64,000 nt of DNA from G965218495 sp965262785 (GTDB lineage Bacteria; Bacteroidota; Rhodothermia; Rhodothermales; Bin80), in assembly GCA_965262785.1 (NCBI GenBank), contig OZ253559.1:3658001-3722000 (forward strand), in the 5' to 3' direction. Made by a program: the position numbers and the translations under genes. Below are positions 34,875 to 44,530 of the stretch, in pieces (positions within the stretch are counted from its first letter, which is position 1; the number at the start of each line of letters is the position of its first letter). The notes under the pieces were generated by a model. That model worked only from the letters and a program-made list of their open reading frames with translations. It did no database searches and had not been told where the DNA came from.

Positions 34875-35489
34875 ATGATCACAGTCATTGACTATGGGAT
34901 TGGCAACCTTAGGTCTATTGAGAAGGCCTTTGAATATGTCGGAGCACGCGTTCTGCGCACAGACCGCCCGGAAGACATTGCCCAGGCCACCCACCTGGTG
35001 CTGCCCGGCGTTGGCGCCTTCGGCGCATGTATAGCCGAGGTGCGGCGTCGAGGGCTGACTGCTCCAATCCTGGATGCGGTGCGGCAAGGCGTACCCTTTT
35101 TGGGCGTGTGCGTCGGCATGCAGATGCTGTTTGATGTGGGGCTCGAGGATGGCGAGCACAAGGGACTCGGAATCCTACCGGGTCTCGTAAAAAGGTTTGC
35201 CTTTCCCACGCGTGCAGGACTGAAGATTCCACAGATCGGCTGGAATCAGGTGATTCCGCAGCGCACGTCCCCACTATTGGCGGGCATTGGCCCAGCTCCC
35301 TGGTGCTACTTTGTACACTCGTTCCACGCGTCGCCAGCCAGCGCAGCTGATGTTCTCGCGATCACATCATACGGCATAAATTTCCCATCGGTGGTAGGAC
35401 GCGAGAATGTGTTTGGAGTTCAGTTTCACCCGGAAAAAAGCCAGCGTAGCGGAATACGTATCCTGGAGAACTTCGCCAGCCTTCACTGA
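34875..35489 (+). CDS. hisH: Imidazole glycerol phosphate synthase, glutaminase subunit
   Basis: HisH hydrolyses glutamine and channels ammonia to HisF. The start at 34875 gives MITVIDYGIGNLRSIEKAF, the normal N-terminus, and 204 residues. The triad nucleophile is in FLGVCVGMQMLFD, and His/Glu are in VFGVQFHPEKSQRSG. The next gene hisA begins 2 bases after its stop, and hisF follows. Confidence 0.95.
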   Translation: MITVIDYGIGNLRSIEKAFEYVGARVLRTDRPEDIAQATHLVLPGVGAFGACIAEVRRRGLTAPILDAVRQGVPFLGVCVGMQMLFDVGLEDGEHKGLGILPGLVKRFAFPTRAGLKIPQIGWNQVIPQRTSPLLAGIGPAPWCYFVHSFHASPASAADVLAITSYGINFPSVVGRENVFGVQFHPEKSQRSGIRILENFASLH

Positions 35490-35491
35490 GG

Positions 35492-36253
35492 ATGCTCCTG
35501 CTCATCCCTGCAATCGACCTGCGCGGCGGGCAGTGCGTCCGTCTACTCCAAGGGCGCTACGACCGCGAAACGGTTTACGAGCGCGACCCCGTCGCTGTGG
35601 CGCGCTTGTGGCAGCTCCAGCGTGCTGCGTGGCTGCATGTCGTAGATCTGGATGCCGCACGCGGCGGGTCTGGAGAGCGAGCGAACAACCGCACGGAGAT
35701 TGCGGGTATCTGCAAGGCCCTTGACATTCCGGTGCAGGTCGGCGGTGGCATTCGCACGCTTGACGACATCCGCTTGGTGCTTTCGTTGGGTGCGCGCCGC
35801 GTAATCCTCGGCACCAGTGCAGCACGAGACCCAGGTATGGTTGGAGAGGCCGTCCGGCGGTACTCAGCCAACAGGATCGTGGTTGGCATTGATGCCAGGG
35901 GCGGCGAGGTACGCGTCCAGGGCTGGACCGAAGGTAGCGGGCTTGATGCGATAGACTTTGCACTGGATATGGAACAGCGAGGCGTACGCCGAATAGTCTA
36001 CACCGACATCTCGCGTGACGGGACGATGCAGGGACCGAACCTGGCCGCGTATCGCGCTCTTGGAAGTCGCCTGAGCGCTGCGCACATCACGGCCTCCGGC
36101 GGCGTCGGCTCGTACCAGGATCTCGTCTCACTCGACGCGCTTCAACCCTTCCGGGTCGACTCCGTGGTTGTTGGTCGCGCATTGTATGAGGTGCGGTTTC
36201 CTTGCCAGCAACTGTGGAAGGCGTTTGCTGGCGCTTCAGCGGAATCCGCTTAG
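35492..36253 (+). CDS. hisA: ProFAR isomerase
   Basis: HisA isomerises ProFAR to PRFAR on a TIM barrel, 253 residues. LIPAIDLRGGQCVRLLQGRY contains the first catalytic Asp, VQVGGGIRTLDD the phosphate site, and YTDISRDGTMQGPNL the second catalytic Asp. Complete, with hisF starting 14 bases downstream. Confidence 0.95.
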   Translation: MLLLIPAIDLRGGQCVRLLQGRYDRETVYERDPVAVARLWQLQRAAWLHVVDLDAARGGSGERANNRTEIAGICKALDIPVQVGGGIRTLDDIRLVLSLGARRVILGTSAARDPGMVGEAVRRYSANRIVVGIDARGGEVRVQGWTEGSGLDAIDFALDMEQRGVRRIVYTDISRDGTMQGPNLAAYRALGSRLSAAHITASGGVGSYQDLVSLDALQPFRVDSVVVGRALYEVRFPCQQLWKAFAGASAESA

Positions 36254-36267
36254 GCAAAACCTCACCT

Positions 36268-37041
36268 ATGTCACTGGCAAAGCGCATCATACCGTGCCTC
36301 GATGTTGACGCGGGTCGCGTGGTGAAGGGGGTGAACTTTCTGGATCTGATTGATGCGGGAGATCCGGTAGAGCAGGCCCAGTACTACGATGCTGAGGGCG
36401 CCGATGAATTGGTATTCCTTGACATCACTGCCACACATCAGCAGCGGAACATCATGCATGCCGTGGTGCGCCAGACCGCAGACCAGGTCTTCATTCCGCT
36501 TACGGTTGGGGGCGGCCTGCGCACCTTGGAGGATATGCAGAACATGCTGCATGCGGGTGCTGACAAGGTATCGGTGAATTCTGCGGCGATACGAGACGCC
36601 ACGCTTATCACCAGGGGCGCTAGCGCATTCGGATCCCAGTGCATCGTAGTAGCCATTGATGCCAAGCGCCGGCCAGATGGACAGTGGGAGGTGTTCATGC
36701 GTGGAGGCCGCACACCGACAGGACTAAATGCGGTAGCATGGGCGCGAGAGGCACAGGAACGCGGTGCTGGCGAGATCCTTCTCACGTCTATGGACCGGGA
36801 TGGCACAAAAGACGGGTACGATCTCGACCTCTTGCGCGCGTTACATGGCGAATTGTCTATCCCTGTCATTGCCTCTGGAGGTGCCGGATCGCTGGCCCAC
36901 CTTCGCGACGCACTGCTGATCGGGCGAGCAGATGCCGTTCTGGCGGCGTCTATTTTCCATTTTCGCGAGCACACTATCAGTGAGGCCAAACGCTTCTTGC
37001 ACGACGCCGGCATCACTGTGCGCATTGACTTCGGGCAGTAG
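36268..37041 (+). CDS. hisF: Imidazole glycerol phosphate synthase, cyclase subunit
   Basis: HisF forms the imidazole ring and AICAR with ammonia from HisH. From the Met at 36268 it has 257 residues. It begins AKRIIPCLDVDAGRVVKGVN with the catalytic Asp, carries VGGGLRTLEDM and ends near ILLTSMDRDGTKDGYD (second catalytic Asp) and IASGGAGSLAHL. It is the last gene of the cluster. Upstream frame to 36202 overlaps hisA and was not used. Confidence 0.95.
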   Translation: MSLAKRIIPCLDVDAGRVVKGVNFLDLIDAGDPVEQAQYYDAEGADELVFLDITATHQQRNIMHAVVRQTADQVFIPLTVGGGLRTLEDMQNMLHAGADKVSVNSAAIRDATLITRGASAFGSQCIVVAIDAKRRPDGQWEVFMRGGRTPTGLNAVAWAREAQERGAGEILLTSMDRDGTKDGYDLDLLRALHGELSIPVIASGGAGSLAHLRDALLIGRADAVLAASIFHFREHTISEAKRFLHDAGITVRIDFGQ

Positions 37042-37311
37042 CATTCGCCGACGGGCAGTCCAGGAGCTTGCGCCGCAGAAGCGGCTTTTGGCATCGGTGG
37101 CCAGGAAGGATCGCCGCTGGGGCGAATATTCGATGCGAGGTTAGGCTGCTCCCGCATTAAGTACAATTCTTGATGGCAGTCCACGGATACTACGGCCTCG
37201 CAGCTGGTGGTGCGCTATGCCTGCGACAATACTAAGTCCGAAAACTAGGAGACTATCTACAATAGAAGCCAATCACCTGCGAGGTCTCAACACACTTGGC
37301 TTAGCCTGGCA

Positions 37312-37761
37312 TCATTCTTGCGCCAATAACCACGACACTCGGTCCTTAAGCCTATCCTTCAGGTTGTAGATGTCATTAATTGAGTCTATGGAGATTTTCT
37401 CGCCAGAAGCGGATTCACCCGGTATTTGGACGGACTTCTTACTGGAAGTGAATCGGAAGCGGCATATGGCTTTGCGTGACTTATTATCCAGCAACACATT
37501 GCAATAGGAGGCACGATCCATCAAAAACACCCTGTCCAAGTCAACATGACCAACAAGAATAGACTTCACAACATGGTAGCCTAGAATCTCGTCCTCTGTG
37601 GTTACAATTTCAGATTCTGGCTGGATGCCTACCACATCACTAGGATCAGGCTCATCACCCTTTGTTTCGTCGGACTCGTTATCCAGGCGGAAGTTTGTCA
37701 CTTTTGCCGAGGGACGAGGTGTGGGCACGGGTAAAATAGGCGACTTTAACTCGATTATCAT
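37312..37761 (-). pseudogene. Probable C-terminal fragment of a restriction-endonuclease-like gene
   Basis: The frame has 149 residues. Its second half (from about SEIVTTEDEILGYHVVKS, then DRASYCNVLLDNKSRKAICR and SINDIYNLKDRL) resembles the C-terminal domain of prokaryotic nucleases that carry an HsdR-type N-terminus. No nuclease domain is present, the frame is closed by a stop just before the ATG at 37761, and an IS1634-like element lies about 50 bases upstream. A remnant truncated by the IS is the best reading. A small complete protein cannot be excluded. Tentative. Confidence 0.45.
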
Positions 37762-37807
37762 CTAGTACTCATAGGGTTTATAACCGTTATTATTGATGAA
37801 GTCTGTT

Positions 37808-39697
37808 GTAGTGCTATTTTAGTGTTATTCATCAATACTTCACACAGACAACGCCCCCACCCGCTATATTGGGCGCAGGCCAATACGACTGCGCCGTGTA
37901 CATCCGCAGGAGAGTCTACAAGCTTAAAAACGAAACGCAACGCACCGGATACGGACTGCTCGAATGCCGACGTGTCAATGGCCAGCCCAATCAAAAAACC
38001 ATCCTGAACCTTGGACAGGACTTTGACATTGCCGAAGCCGACTGGCCCACCGTAACCAAGCGGGTTGAGCTGGCACTGCGCGGACAGCGCGCACTACCGC
38101 TGGAGGATGAGAAGATCGAATGCGCCGTGGACGAGATCGTGCGCCGGCTGCGTGAGAAGGACTACGATGTGGACGCCGGACGCGACGACCGCGACGCCAT
38201 CATTACCGACGCAGTGCATCATCCGGATACACGCACGGTCGGCGGCGAGCGCGTATGCCTGCAAGCCTTGGAGCAACTCGGCTTCACGGCGCTGCTACGC
38301 GCGCTGGGCATGCGAGAAGATGCTATTCGCATGGCCCTGGTTCTGGTGGTTGGGCGCATGTTGTCGCCCGGAAGTGAGGCGCATACGTACCAGTGGATGA
38401 TGAAGGCCTCCGCCATTTTGGAGCTGGTGCAGCTGGAGGCCCCGTGCGCAAGTACGCTGTACCGCGTAGGCGATCGGCTGTATGCGCTGCGCGAAGCGCT
38501 TATGGACGGACTCTATGGCAATGCGCAGCGGCTGTTGGGCTTTAGTGAGACGCTCATCTTGTATGATCTGACCAACACATTCTACACGGGTCGCAAGAAA
38601 GGCGCGCTCCTGGCGTATGGACGAAGCAAGGAAAAGCGATCGGATTGTCCGTTGGTGACGTTGGCCTTAATGCTGGACGCGTCCGGCTTTGTGCGTGGCG
38701 CAGCCGTCCTTGCTGGCAATGCCAGCGAACCAAAGACGCTTCAACAGGCCATGGAGCGGCTCAATGGCGCTCGTGCGACCGTCATCATGGACGCGGGCAT
38801 AGCCACGCGCGCCAATGTGGCGTACTTGCGGTCGAAGGGACTGGATTGGATCTGTGTGCAGCGCACGCAGGCGCCGCCACCCCCTGAACGCGCGCCGGAG
38901 GAGTGCTGGAATACACAAAGCGGGGTCTCCATCAAAGCCTGGCGCCTGGAGCAGCAAGAGGGAACGCTGCAAGTCTACCTGCATAGCGAGGCACGCAAGG
39001 CCACCGGTGATCGCATACTGAACACCAGGCGCGCAAAGTTCGAGGCTGCGCTGAAGACCCTGCACGAGGGACTCTCCAAGCCCCGCTGCGTCAAGGAATA
39101 CGACAAGGTGCAACGCAGACTCGGTCGCGAGCTCGAAAGGCATAAGCGCGTCTCGTACCAGTACAAGATCGATGTCTTGCGCAAAAAGGACAGTACGCAC
39201 GCGAAGGCGGTCACCTTTACGCACCTGTCTGCGTTTGAGCAGCAGACGCAAGCATCGGGCGGCTACATCCTGCATACCAGCCACACGGACTGGTCTGCCT
39301 CGCAAATCGCACGCACATACTGGAAGCTTGCAGACATCGAGCGCACGTTTCGTTCGCTGAAGTCCGAGTTGGGCATGCGTCCCCTATACCACAGCAAGGA
39401 TGAGCGCATCCGGACACACATCTTCCTCTCGGTACTGGCCTATCAGGCGGTGCAACTCATTCGCACGAAGCTGAAGCAGTATGACCTCCACAGCAGCTGG
39501 ACCACGCTGCAGTTTGAGCTGAACCGGTGGCACCGGATCACGACCGTATTGCCAACAGACCGGCGCTCCTGCATTCTGTTGAAGAAGGATGCAGACCAAG
39601 GTCCGCTCCAGCGCCAGATCGCCATGATTATGGGCCTCAAGCCCCAAAACTACACCTACAAGGCGCACACAAAACGACCCTGAAATGGTAGTGCTAT
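37808..39697 (+). mobile_element. IS1634-like insertion sequence, approximate ends
   Basis: The transposase gene is bracketed by the 10-bp direct repeat GTAGTGCTAT at 37808-37817 and 39688-39697. Inward from these, CTATAGCACTACCATTTC (complement of the right end) and CTATTTTAGTG (left) share only partial identity, so the exact ends are not settled. Confidence 0.6.
37896..39683 (+). CDS. IS1634-family transposase
   Basis: A DDE transposase of about 595 residues from the likely GTG start at 37896 (VYIRRRVYKLKN). The N-terminus has KTILNLGQDFD, normal for IS1634. The first catalytic Asp lies in LILYDLTNTFYTG, the second in ATVIMDAGIATRANVAYL. The Glu lies in KLADIERTFRSLKSELGMRP, followed by the family's HTFL-type helix HIFLSVLAYQAVQLI. 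No frameshift; probably active. Confidence 0.9.
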   Translation: MYIRRRVYKLKNETQRTGYGLLECRRVNGQPNQKTILNLGQDFDIAEADWPTVTKRVELALRGQRALPLEDEKIECAVDEIVRRLREKDYDVDAGRDDRDAIITDAVHHPDTRTVGGERVCLQALEQLGFTALLRALGMREDAIRMALVLVVGRMLSPGSEAHTYQWMMKASAILELVQLEAPCASTLYRVGDRLYALREALMDGLYGNAQRLLGFSETLILYDLTNTFYTGRKKGALLAYGRSKEKRSDCPLVTLALMLDASGFVRGAAVLAGNASEPKTLQQAMERLNGARATVIMDAGIATRANVAYLRSKGLDWICVQRTQAPPPPERAPEECWNTQSGVSIKAWRLEQQEGTLQVYLHSEARKATGDRILNTRRAKFEAALKTLHEGLSKPRCVKEYDKVQRRLGRELERHKRVSYQYKIDVLRKKDSTHAKAVTFTHLSAFEQQTQASGGYILHTSHTDWSASQIARTYWKLADIERTFRSLKSELGMRPLYHSKDERIRTHIFLSVLAYQAVQLIRTKLKQYDLHSSWTTLQFELNRWHRITTVLPTDRRSCILLKKDADQGPLQRQIAMIMGLKPQNYTYKAHTKRP

Positions 39698-40648
39698 AGA
39701 AAAAGACAGTTTTCGTAAGTGACTGTCTGAAGGGTACTTACTGGCTCTTGGAAAAAATAAAGTGACAAAGTTCCGCGCAGAACCAACGCGGTCAAATGGC
39801 GTGATTAGGATCTACGCAGACGCCAGCAACGCGGACTCACTAAGGCTGGCACTTGAGGGACACGCTATACCAGCTCTTTATGCTCATCACGGTGCGGCAA
39901 TTCTAGCTTGAGCGGTGACGACTTGGTCATGCTGATTGCGGGCAACACTTGAATTCTATGGCAGATTTGAGCACTGAAGATAGTCCAGGCGCTTTATTAT
40001 CCATCCGGTGGGGAAGCCTTCGTGCGGGTAGTCATCAATGACAGGTCTTAGCGCAATGGCTTCTGGAATGCGAACTCTTCTTTTACCGAGGGCAGTGCGT
40101 CAAACTTTCGAGTTGTGGTGAGCCAACGATACAAGTTCCCTGTCGCAGGCTATTCTGTCGGGGCAAAAAAATCGGCCTTGGCAATCAGTGACCGAATGGT
40201 AAGCGGGGTATTCCACGCCGTAGACCATAACCGTGTTGCGTGCGCCGTTTCGGACCTGATTGCGGCTTCGTTCTAGAAGCGGCAAGGCAACCGAGGTGGT
40301 GGGTTTGATTACGAAACATGCGGAGTATTGGCATATTCCTACGGACCCAAGAAGGATACATCGGAGAAGCGGGGCGCGCACAGATCAGCGCCATGCTCAG
40401 CAGCGAACGGTTCCGCGATATGCCTCTCCGTCAGACTTATTCCACGCTTCTGGAAAAATGCGGGTACTTTTCTGACTCGACGCCTCGTGCTTGGTCCCAC
40501 TCCGTCCAGTGACTTTAATCACGACCTCATGGTGGGTTATTATGTCCCCGTGTAGCGTAGAAAACCAGGCGACTTGCTGCCCGCCCGAAAGGAACGTCGA
40601 ACCACGCGGCCTTTATTGTCGCCCGGGGCTGGCCACATTGTGGTAAAT
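39698..40648. other. Gene debris
   Basis: About 950 bases without an intact gene. Short protein-like frames persist: about 39729-39911 (+) encodes GVIRIYADASNADSLRLALE before a stop, and 40318-40512 (+) encodes ISAMLSSERFRDMPLRQTYS. Neither has a recognised domain. The stretch looks like remains of genes broken near the IS. Confidence 0.4.
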
Positions 40649-41734
40649 ATGAGACATCTTCTGCTGCTGTTGATGGCTGTGCTTTCGGCTGGATGCACTT
40701 CCGATCCACAACGGAGCCAGGTAGTTGACTCGCCGGTAGTGCCCTTTGACGAACTGTTCGCTCCTGCGGACACCTTCCGTTTGGATCCGTCCATCATCAT
40801 AGGTGGGATTATGTTCTTGGATGTCAATCAGGAGGGAGACTTCTTGGTGTCCGACGGCAATGGGAGCAGCGTTTACCTCTTTTCGTCGTCAGGAGAACAT
40901 CTATGGACCTACTCGGCGCAGGAATGCTTGCCTGATTTAGAGTCATTTCAGCCCCTAAGTTCGCGCTTCATGGGTACGGGTCGAGTAGTGACCATTCACT
41001 CTGGGGGTGCTGTGGTGGTATTCAGCGCGGGTGGCCGCTGTGTCGGTGCCACCCGACGTCTGCCGGACTCCTCTCGCGGGTTTTGTGCGAGCGGCGATTC
41101 CATCTTCTTTTTCGGCGTTCCTTTGCCTACGCCCGAGGCCTTAAATCAGAATAGCATAGTGGTATATTCACCCGGACTCCATAGACTGCGTGAAATCCCT
41201 GCGGAATGGCCTAAATTCCCCGCTCTCAATGTGAACTATGGCGGGTTTTTGGGGCGCAACATTGACTGTTTTAGTGATGGACCGTACTACACGTACCTGG
41301 GGAGCATGGATGCCATGCCTGCACGCTTCGATGCGGAGTCAGCACAACAGCGTCCGGAGTTTTATTCAGAGCGGCCACAGGATCTATCGCGAAATATGTC
41401 TAGAGAGGCGAGAACAGCGGAATGGAATAGGTACATCACAACAGACGCTGTCTTTGCGTTGGACAGTCAAACGCGTATGGTAGTGTATCGTAACCTGGAC
41501 GATCGGTGGCAGCCGGAGGGGCTAGAAGACGCCCGGTTTCGCTTGGGCATCAGCGTTGCAAGTAATGACGGTCGGTTTCTCCCTCGCAGTACGATCTCTC
41601 CTATGTGGCCTAAAGCCGCAGGCTATGGTTATACCTATAGCCTGGGAGACCATGAGCCATTGCCTGATGGGGAGGTAGGCAATCGTTTGATCCTCCGGTA
41701 CCGCTTTATTCCACCCCAGGATTCGGATGACTAG
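40649..41734 (+). CDS. Lipoprotein, six-bladed beta-propeller-like
   Basis: From the Met at 40649 the protein has 361 residues with signal peptide MRHLLLLLMAVLSAGC (lipobox LSAGC). Repeated strand units such as FLVSDGNGSSVYLFSSSGEHL and VVVFSAGGRCVGATRRLP suit a 6-bladed propeller lipoprotein, common in Bacteroidota. The stop TAG lies within the CTAG duplicated by the adjoining IS. The following gene started inside its stop (ATGACTAG) and is now broken. The last ~100 bases are duplicated at 59391. Function unknown. Confidence 0.65.
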   Translation: MRHLLLLLMAVLSAGCTSDPQRSQVVDSPVVPFDELFAPADTFRLDPSIIIGGIMFLDVNQEGDFLVSDGNGSSVYLFSSSGEHLWTYSAQECLPDLESFQPLSSRFMGTGRVVTIHSGGAVVVFSAGGRCVGATRRLPDSSRGFCASGDSIFFFGVPLPTPEALNQNSIVVYSPGLHRLREIPAEWPKFPALNVNYGGFLGRNIDCFSDGPYYTYLGSMDAMPARFDAESAQQRPEFYSERPQDLSRNMSREARTAEWNRYITTDAVFALDSQTRMVVYRNLDDRWQPEGLEDARFRLGISVASNDGRFLPRSTISPMWPKAAGYGYTYSLGDHEPLPDGEVGNRLILRYRFIPPQDSDD

Positions 41735-41941
41735 CCTGAATGTCCAACGGCACTAATTGATGTTAACAAGCGAGCCATAAAAAGGGTCTTGTTGGGGGCT
41801 AAGTGGCTCAATTGTCTGCCCCGACTGTGGATAGGCATTACTAGTGGGAATGCGTATATAGATTCATTATAGCACAAGTGCCACGGTAGCTGGCATCACC
41901 GAGGCACGGTTGCACGCCGCAGTCCAGGACGCCAGACTTGC

Positions 41942-41962
41942 CACTAAAAGCCGCTTTTAGTG
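41942..41962 (+). terminator. Perfect inverted repeat inside the IS leader
   Basis: CACTAAAAGC, a one-base loop and GCTTTTAGTG form a perfect 10-bp stem between the IS left end and the transposase start. It could stop read-through transcription into the transposase, a known self-limiting device in IS elements. The role is inferred. Confidence 0.45.
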
Positions 41963-42081
41963 ATTTGATCGCGGCGTTAAGGGCTTTATTCGTCGTAAAT
42001 ACCTTTTTTTGAATCGCACTGCTTGCGGTTGTCGTATTCGTATGATATCGTGGGGTATGTGCTATAATACCTTGGTATCCT

Positions 42082-43824
42082 ATGAATACTCGCGCCAGCG
42101 ACTTTCTTAAGCCTACCCTACCGCTGCACAGGCAGTACGAGGTCCTGCGTGCCATCTTTGTCGAAGGGCTCACCGTACCAGAGGCCGCAGAGCGGTTCGG
42201 CTATTCGCCCGGCGCTGTCTATAACCTCTGCGCCCACTTCCGCCAGAATCCTCAGTTGGAGCGCTTCTTCCAACGCAGTGTGCCAGGTCGCAAGCCCAAG
42301 CCCGAGGAGCCTTTGCGCGTGAAGAGAACGCGCCGCATTTTGGCCTTGCGAAAACACGAAAAGCTCTCTGTCACCGAGATTCGTGAACGCCTCCTCAGTG
42401 AGGGAATGCGCGTGGGCACCTCTACCATCTCCAAGACACTTCAAGACGCAGGGATTCCTAAGCTGCCCAGACGCACGGCTCAGCAGCGGGCCGCGTTGCG
42501 CGTAGAACGGGCGCCGCCAGCCAATTGTGCGGCCCTGGATCTGTCTCCGCGGCGGTTCCGCACACGCTTCGGCGGTCTGTTTCTATTTGCCCACGATCTG
42601 GTCCGCATGGATCTGGATAGCGTCCTGGCAGCATGCACCTTTCCTGGCAGCGATCGGATTCCGGCCGGTTGTGCCGTGCGGTCGTTACTGGCTCTGAAGC
42701 TCTGGGGCATCGGGCGCCCGCGGCATTTTATGCCCGACATCCTGGATGAAGGTCCGGCGCTGTTCTCCGGGCTCAACATTATGCCAAAAACTTCGACGCT
42801 CGTCGAGTACAGCGCTCGCGTGGATCCACGTGTGCTGCCGCAGTTGATGACGAAGTGGCACCATGCTGTGGAGGGGGTCGGGATTGACTTGGGCGGTGGG
42901 CGTTCCTTTGACCTGGACTTTCACACCATACCCTACCATGGTGATCACGAGGTTTATGAAAAGCACTACATCTCCAAGCGTAGCCGCAGGCAGAAGGGCA
43001 TGCTGGCACTGTTGGCTCGCGACGCCGACGGATGTTTCTTCACCTATGCCAATGTTCAGATCCGCAAGGCGGATCAGTACGACCAAGTCCTCGCATTTGT
43101 GGAACACTGGAAACAGCGCACGGGAAACGTGCCCAGTGAGTTGGTCTTTGACAGCGGGCTGACGACCTATGCCAATCTTGCCCGTCTGCACGCATCAGGC
43201 ATACGGTTCCTGACACTGCGACGACGCAGCCAGTCGTTGGTAAGTCGGATACTGGCGACGCCGCAAGAACACTGGCGAAGAGTAAGGCTCACCAATATCG
43301 GGCGTGCCTATCGGAACCCGCGCGTGCTGGAACAGAAGGTGCGACTAAAGAACTTCCCAGGCGAAGTGCGCCAGATCGCCGTCATTGACCTCGGGCACGA
43401 AAAACCCACGTTGCTGATTACCAACGAAATGAAGGGCTCCGCCGCGAAGCTGATCGATCGCTACGCCCGTCGAATGATCATTGAGAACACCATTGCCGAT
43501 GCCATTGACTTCTTCCATATGGACGCGCTGTCAGCGGCGGCACCGCTGAAGATCGGGCTGGATGTACAGCTGACACTCATGGCCAGCTCGCTGTATCGCC
43601 TACTCGCGCGAAGAATCAGCCACGGATACGAAAAGCGAAAGACGCGGACCTTGTTCCGAGACCTGGTCAACTACCCTGGAACGGTCCACATCACAAGCGA
43701 CGAAATCATTGTCACGTTAGGCCGCCGCGCTAACGGCGCAGCATTGCGCAGTACGGGCTACCATGACTCGACATTGCGCGTGCCCTGGCTACACAATAGG
43801 CCCCTGACGATACGCCTTGCCTGA
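42082..43824 (+). CDS. DDE transposase of the CTAG-targeting IS
   Basis: The protein has 580 residues. A helix-turn-helix N-terminus (TVPEAAERFGYSPGAVYNLC, then LSVTEIRERLLSEGMRVGTS) precedes the catalytic core. The core shows SFDLDFHTIPYHG (first Asp region), SELVFDSGLTTYANLARL (second Asp) and RYARRMIIENTIADAIDFF (Glu). The frame is intact and the protein served as the reference for the interrupted copy at 48928-56063. Confidence 0.88.
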   Translation: MNTRASDFLKPTLPLHRQYEVLRAIFVEGLTVPEAAERFGYSPGAVYNLCAHFRQNPQLERFFQRSVPGRKPKPEEPLRVKRTRRILALRKHEKLSVTEIRERLLSEGMRVGTSTISKTLQDAGIPKLPRRTAQQRAALRVERAPPANCAALDLSPRRFRTRFGGLFLFAHDLVRMDLDSVLAACTFPGSDRIPAGCAVRSLLALKLWGIGRPRHFMPDILDEGPALFSGLNIMPKTSTLVEYSARVDPRVLPQLMTKWHHAVEGVGIDLGGGRSFDLDFHTIPYHGDHEVYEKHYISKRSRRQKGMLALLARDADGCFFTYANVQIRKADQYDQVLAFVEHWKQRTGNVPSELVFDSGLTTYANLARLHASGIRFLTLRRRSQSLVSRILATPQEHWRRVRLTNIGRAYRNPRVLEQKVRLKNFPGEVRQIAVIDLGHEKPTLLITNEMKGSAAKLIDRYARRMIIENTIADAIDFFHMDALSAAAPLKIGLDVQLTLMASSLYRLLARRISHGYEKRKTRTLFRDLVNYPGTVHITSDEIIVTLGRRANGAALRSTGYHDSTLRVPWLHNRPLTIRLA

Positions 43825-44530
43825 TTAGAAACTCGCGGACTCTCACATGAATTAATGCTGTTGGATATCCAGGCTAGTCGTTTGCAGTACATAAGGTGGC
43901 TTGCCGCGCCATTTCTGGTGGCACTGGTTGCGAACAATGGCCTGCGGCTGTGGGATGCGGGCGACAACCCGGCGCCGCCGGTACATGATCAGCGCTTGTC
44001 CCGGGTTACTCACTGCTAGTAAGACTAACGCTTCCCGCTCCAGGATCCTCGAAGCGCAGTCCCTGGCTACGGCGCCATGCTGGGATCGGCCGTTGGTGGC
44101 ACGCCGTTTGTTGTTTTGTCGAGTGGTGCGGGTTGCTCGGGCAACCAAGTCAAGCTGCTATGCTATTGGCCCAAGCAGGGCCTGGAAGCTGAGTTGAATC
44201 GACTCCCTGTGCTGGCTCTATCTACTTCTGGGAGCTGATCAAGCCTCCTATGTATCGTTGCTCGTGCAGCACATTGGACTGGCGAAATTCCCCGTTCTCG
44301 TTTTACGGCGTATTCCAGTGAATTTGACCATTTTGATTCTGTGAAGTCGACCACCTTTGGTGTCATGGCGCGACGGGATTCGGTTAACGAGACGAGTGGA
44401 CGACTTAGCTCGGAATGGTTGAGCAATTTACGTCGGAATATGCACGCATCGGAGAATCCGAATTCCGTACAGACCCAGCCGCCTGCTGTACTCCTACGCT
44501 GGTCATGGCACACTGGAGTGCACGCTAGCC

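Larger units (their letters stand above)
41735..43873 (+). mobile_element. CTAG-targeting insertion sequence, copy 1 (intact)
   Basis: A 2139-bp element with ends CCTGAATGTCCAAC and CCTGGATATCCAAC (read inward) and a 4-bp duplication CTAG at 41731-41734 and 43874-43877. It carries one transposase. A related copy with matching ends and the same CTAG duplication is at 48595-56121. Family assignment was not made with certainty; the features suit an IS1182- or IS4-like group. Confidence 0.9.
41638..44405 (+). repeat. Segmental duplication, copy 1 (interrupted by an IS)
   Basis: About 630 bp (41638-41734 plus 43878-44405) recurs at 59391-60015 with high but imperfect identity. The IS at 41735-43873 lies inside copy 1, and the CTAG target is single and empty in copy 2 (59484-59487). 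Confidence 0.88.
41727..44430 (+). pseudogene. Decayed membrane/secreted protein gene, interrupted by an IS
   Basis: The ATG at 41727 overlaps the lipoprotein stop. Past the IS the frame reads RLQYIRWLAAPFLVALV, a transmembrane-like start, then stops after about 50 codons. Protein-like pieces continue in other frames (GTPFVVLSSGAGCSGNQVKL, then GVMARRDSVNETSGRLSSEW). A thioredoxin-like fold is conceivable from the FVVLSSGAGC piece, but this is a guess. The duplicate copy is also broken. Confidence 0.6.

Noticed and set aside
37758..37994. Minus-strand frame upstream of the restriction-like fragment, ending ATGA on its start
   Set aside because: Most of it runs antisense over the start of the IS1634-like transposase; the overlap is coincidental.
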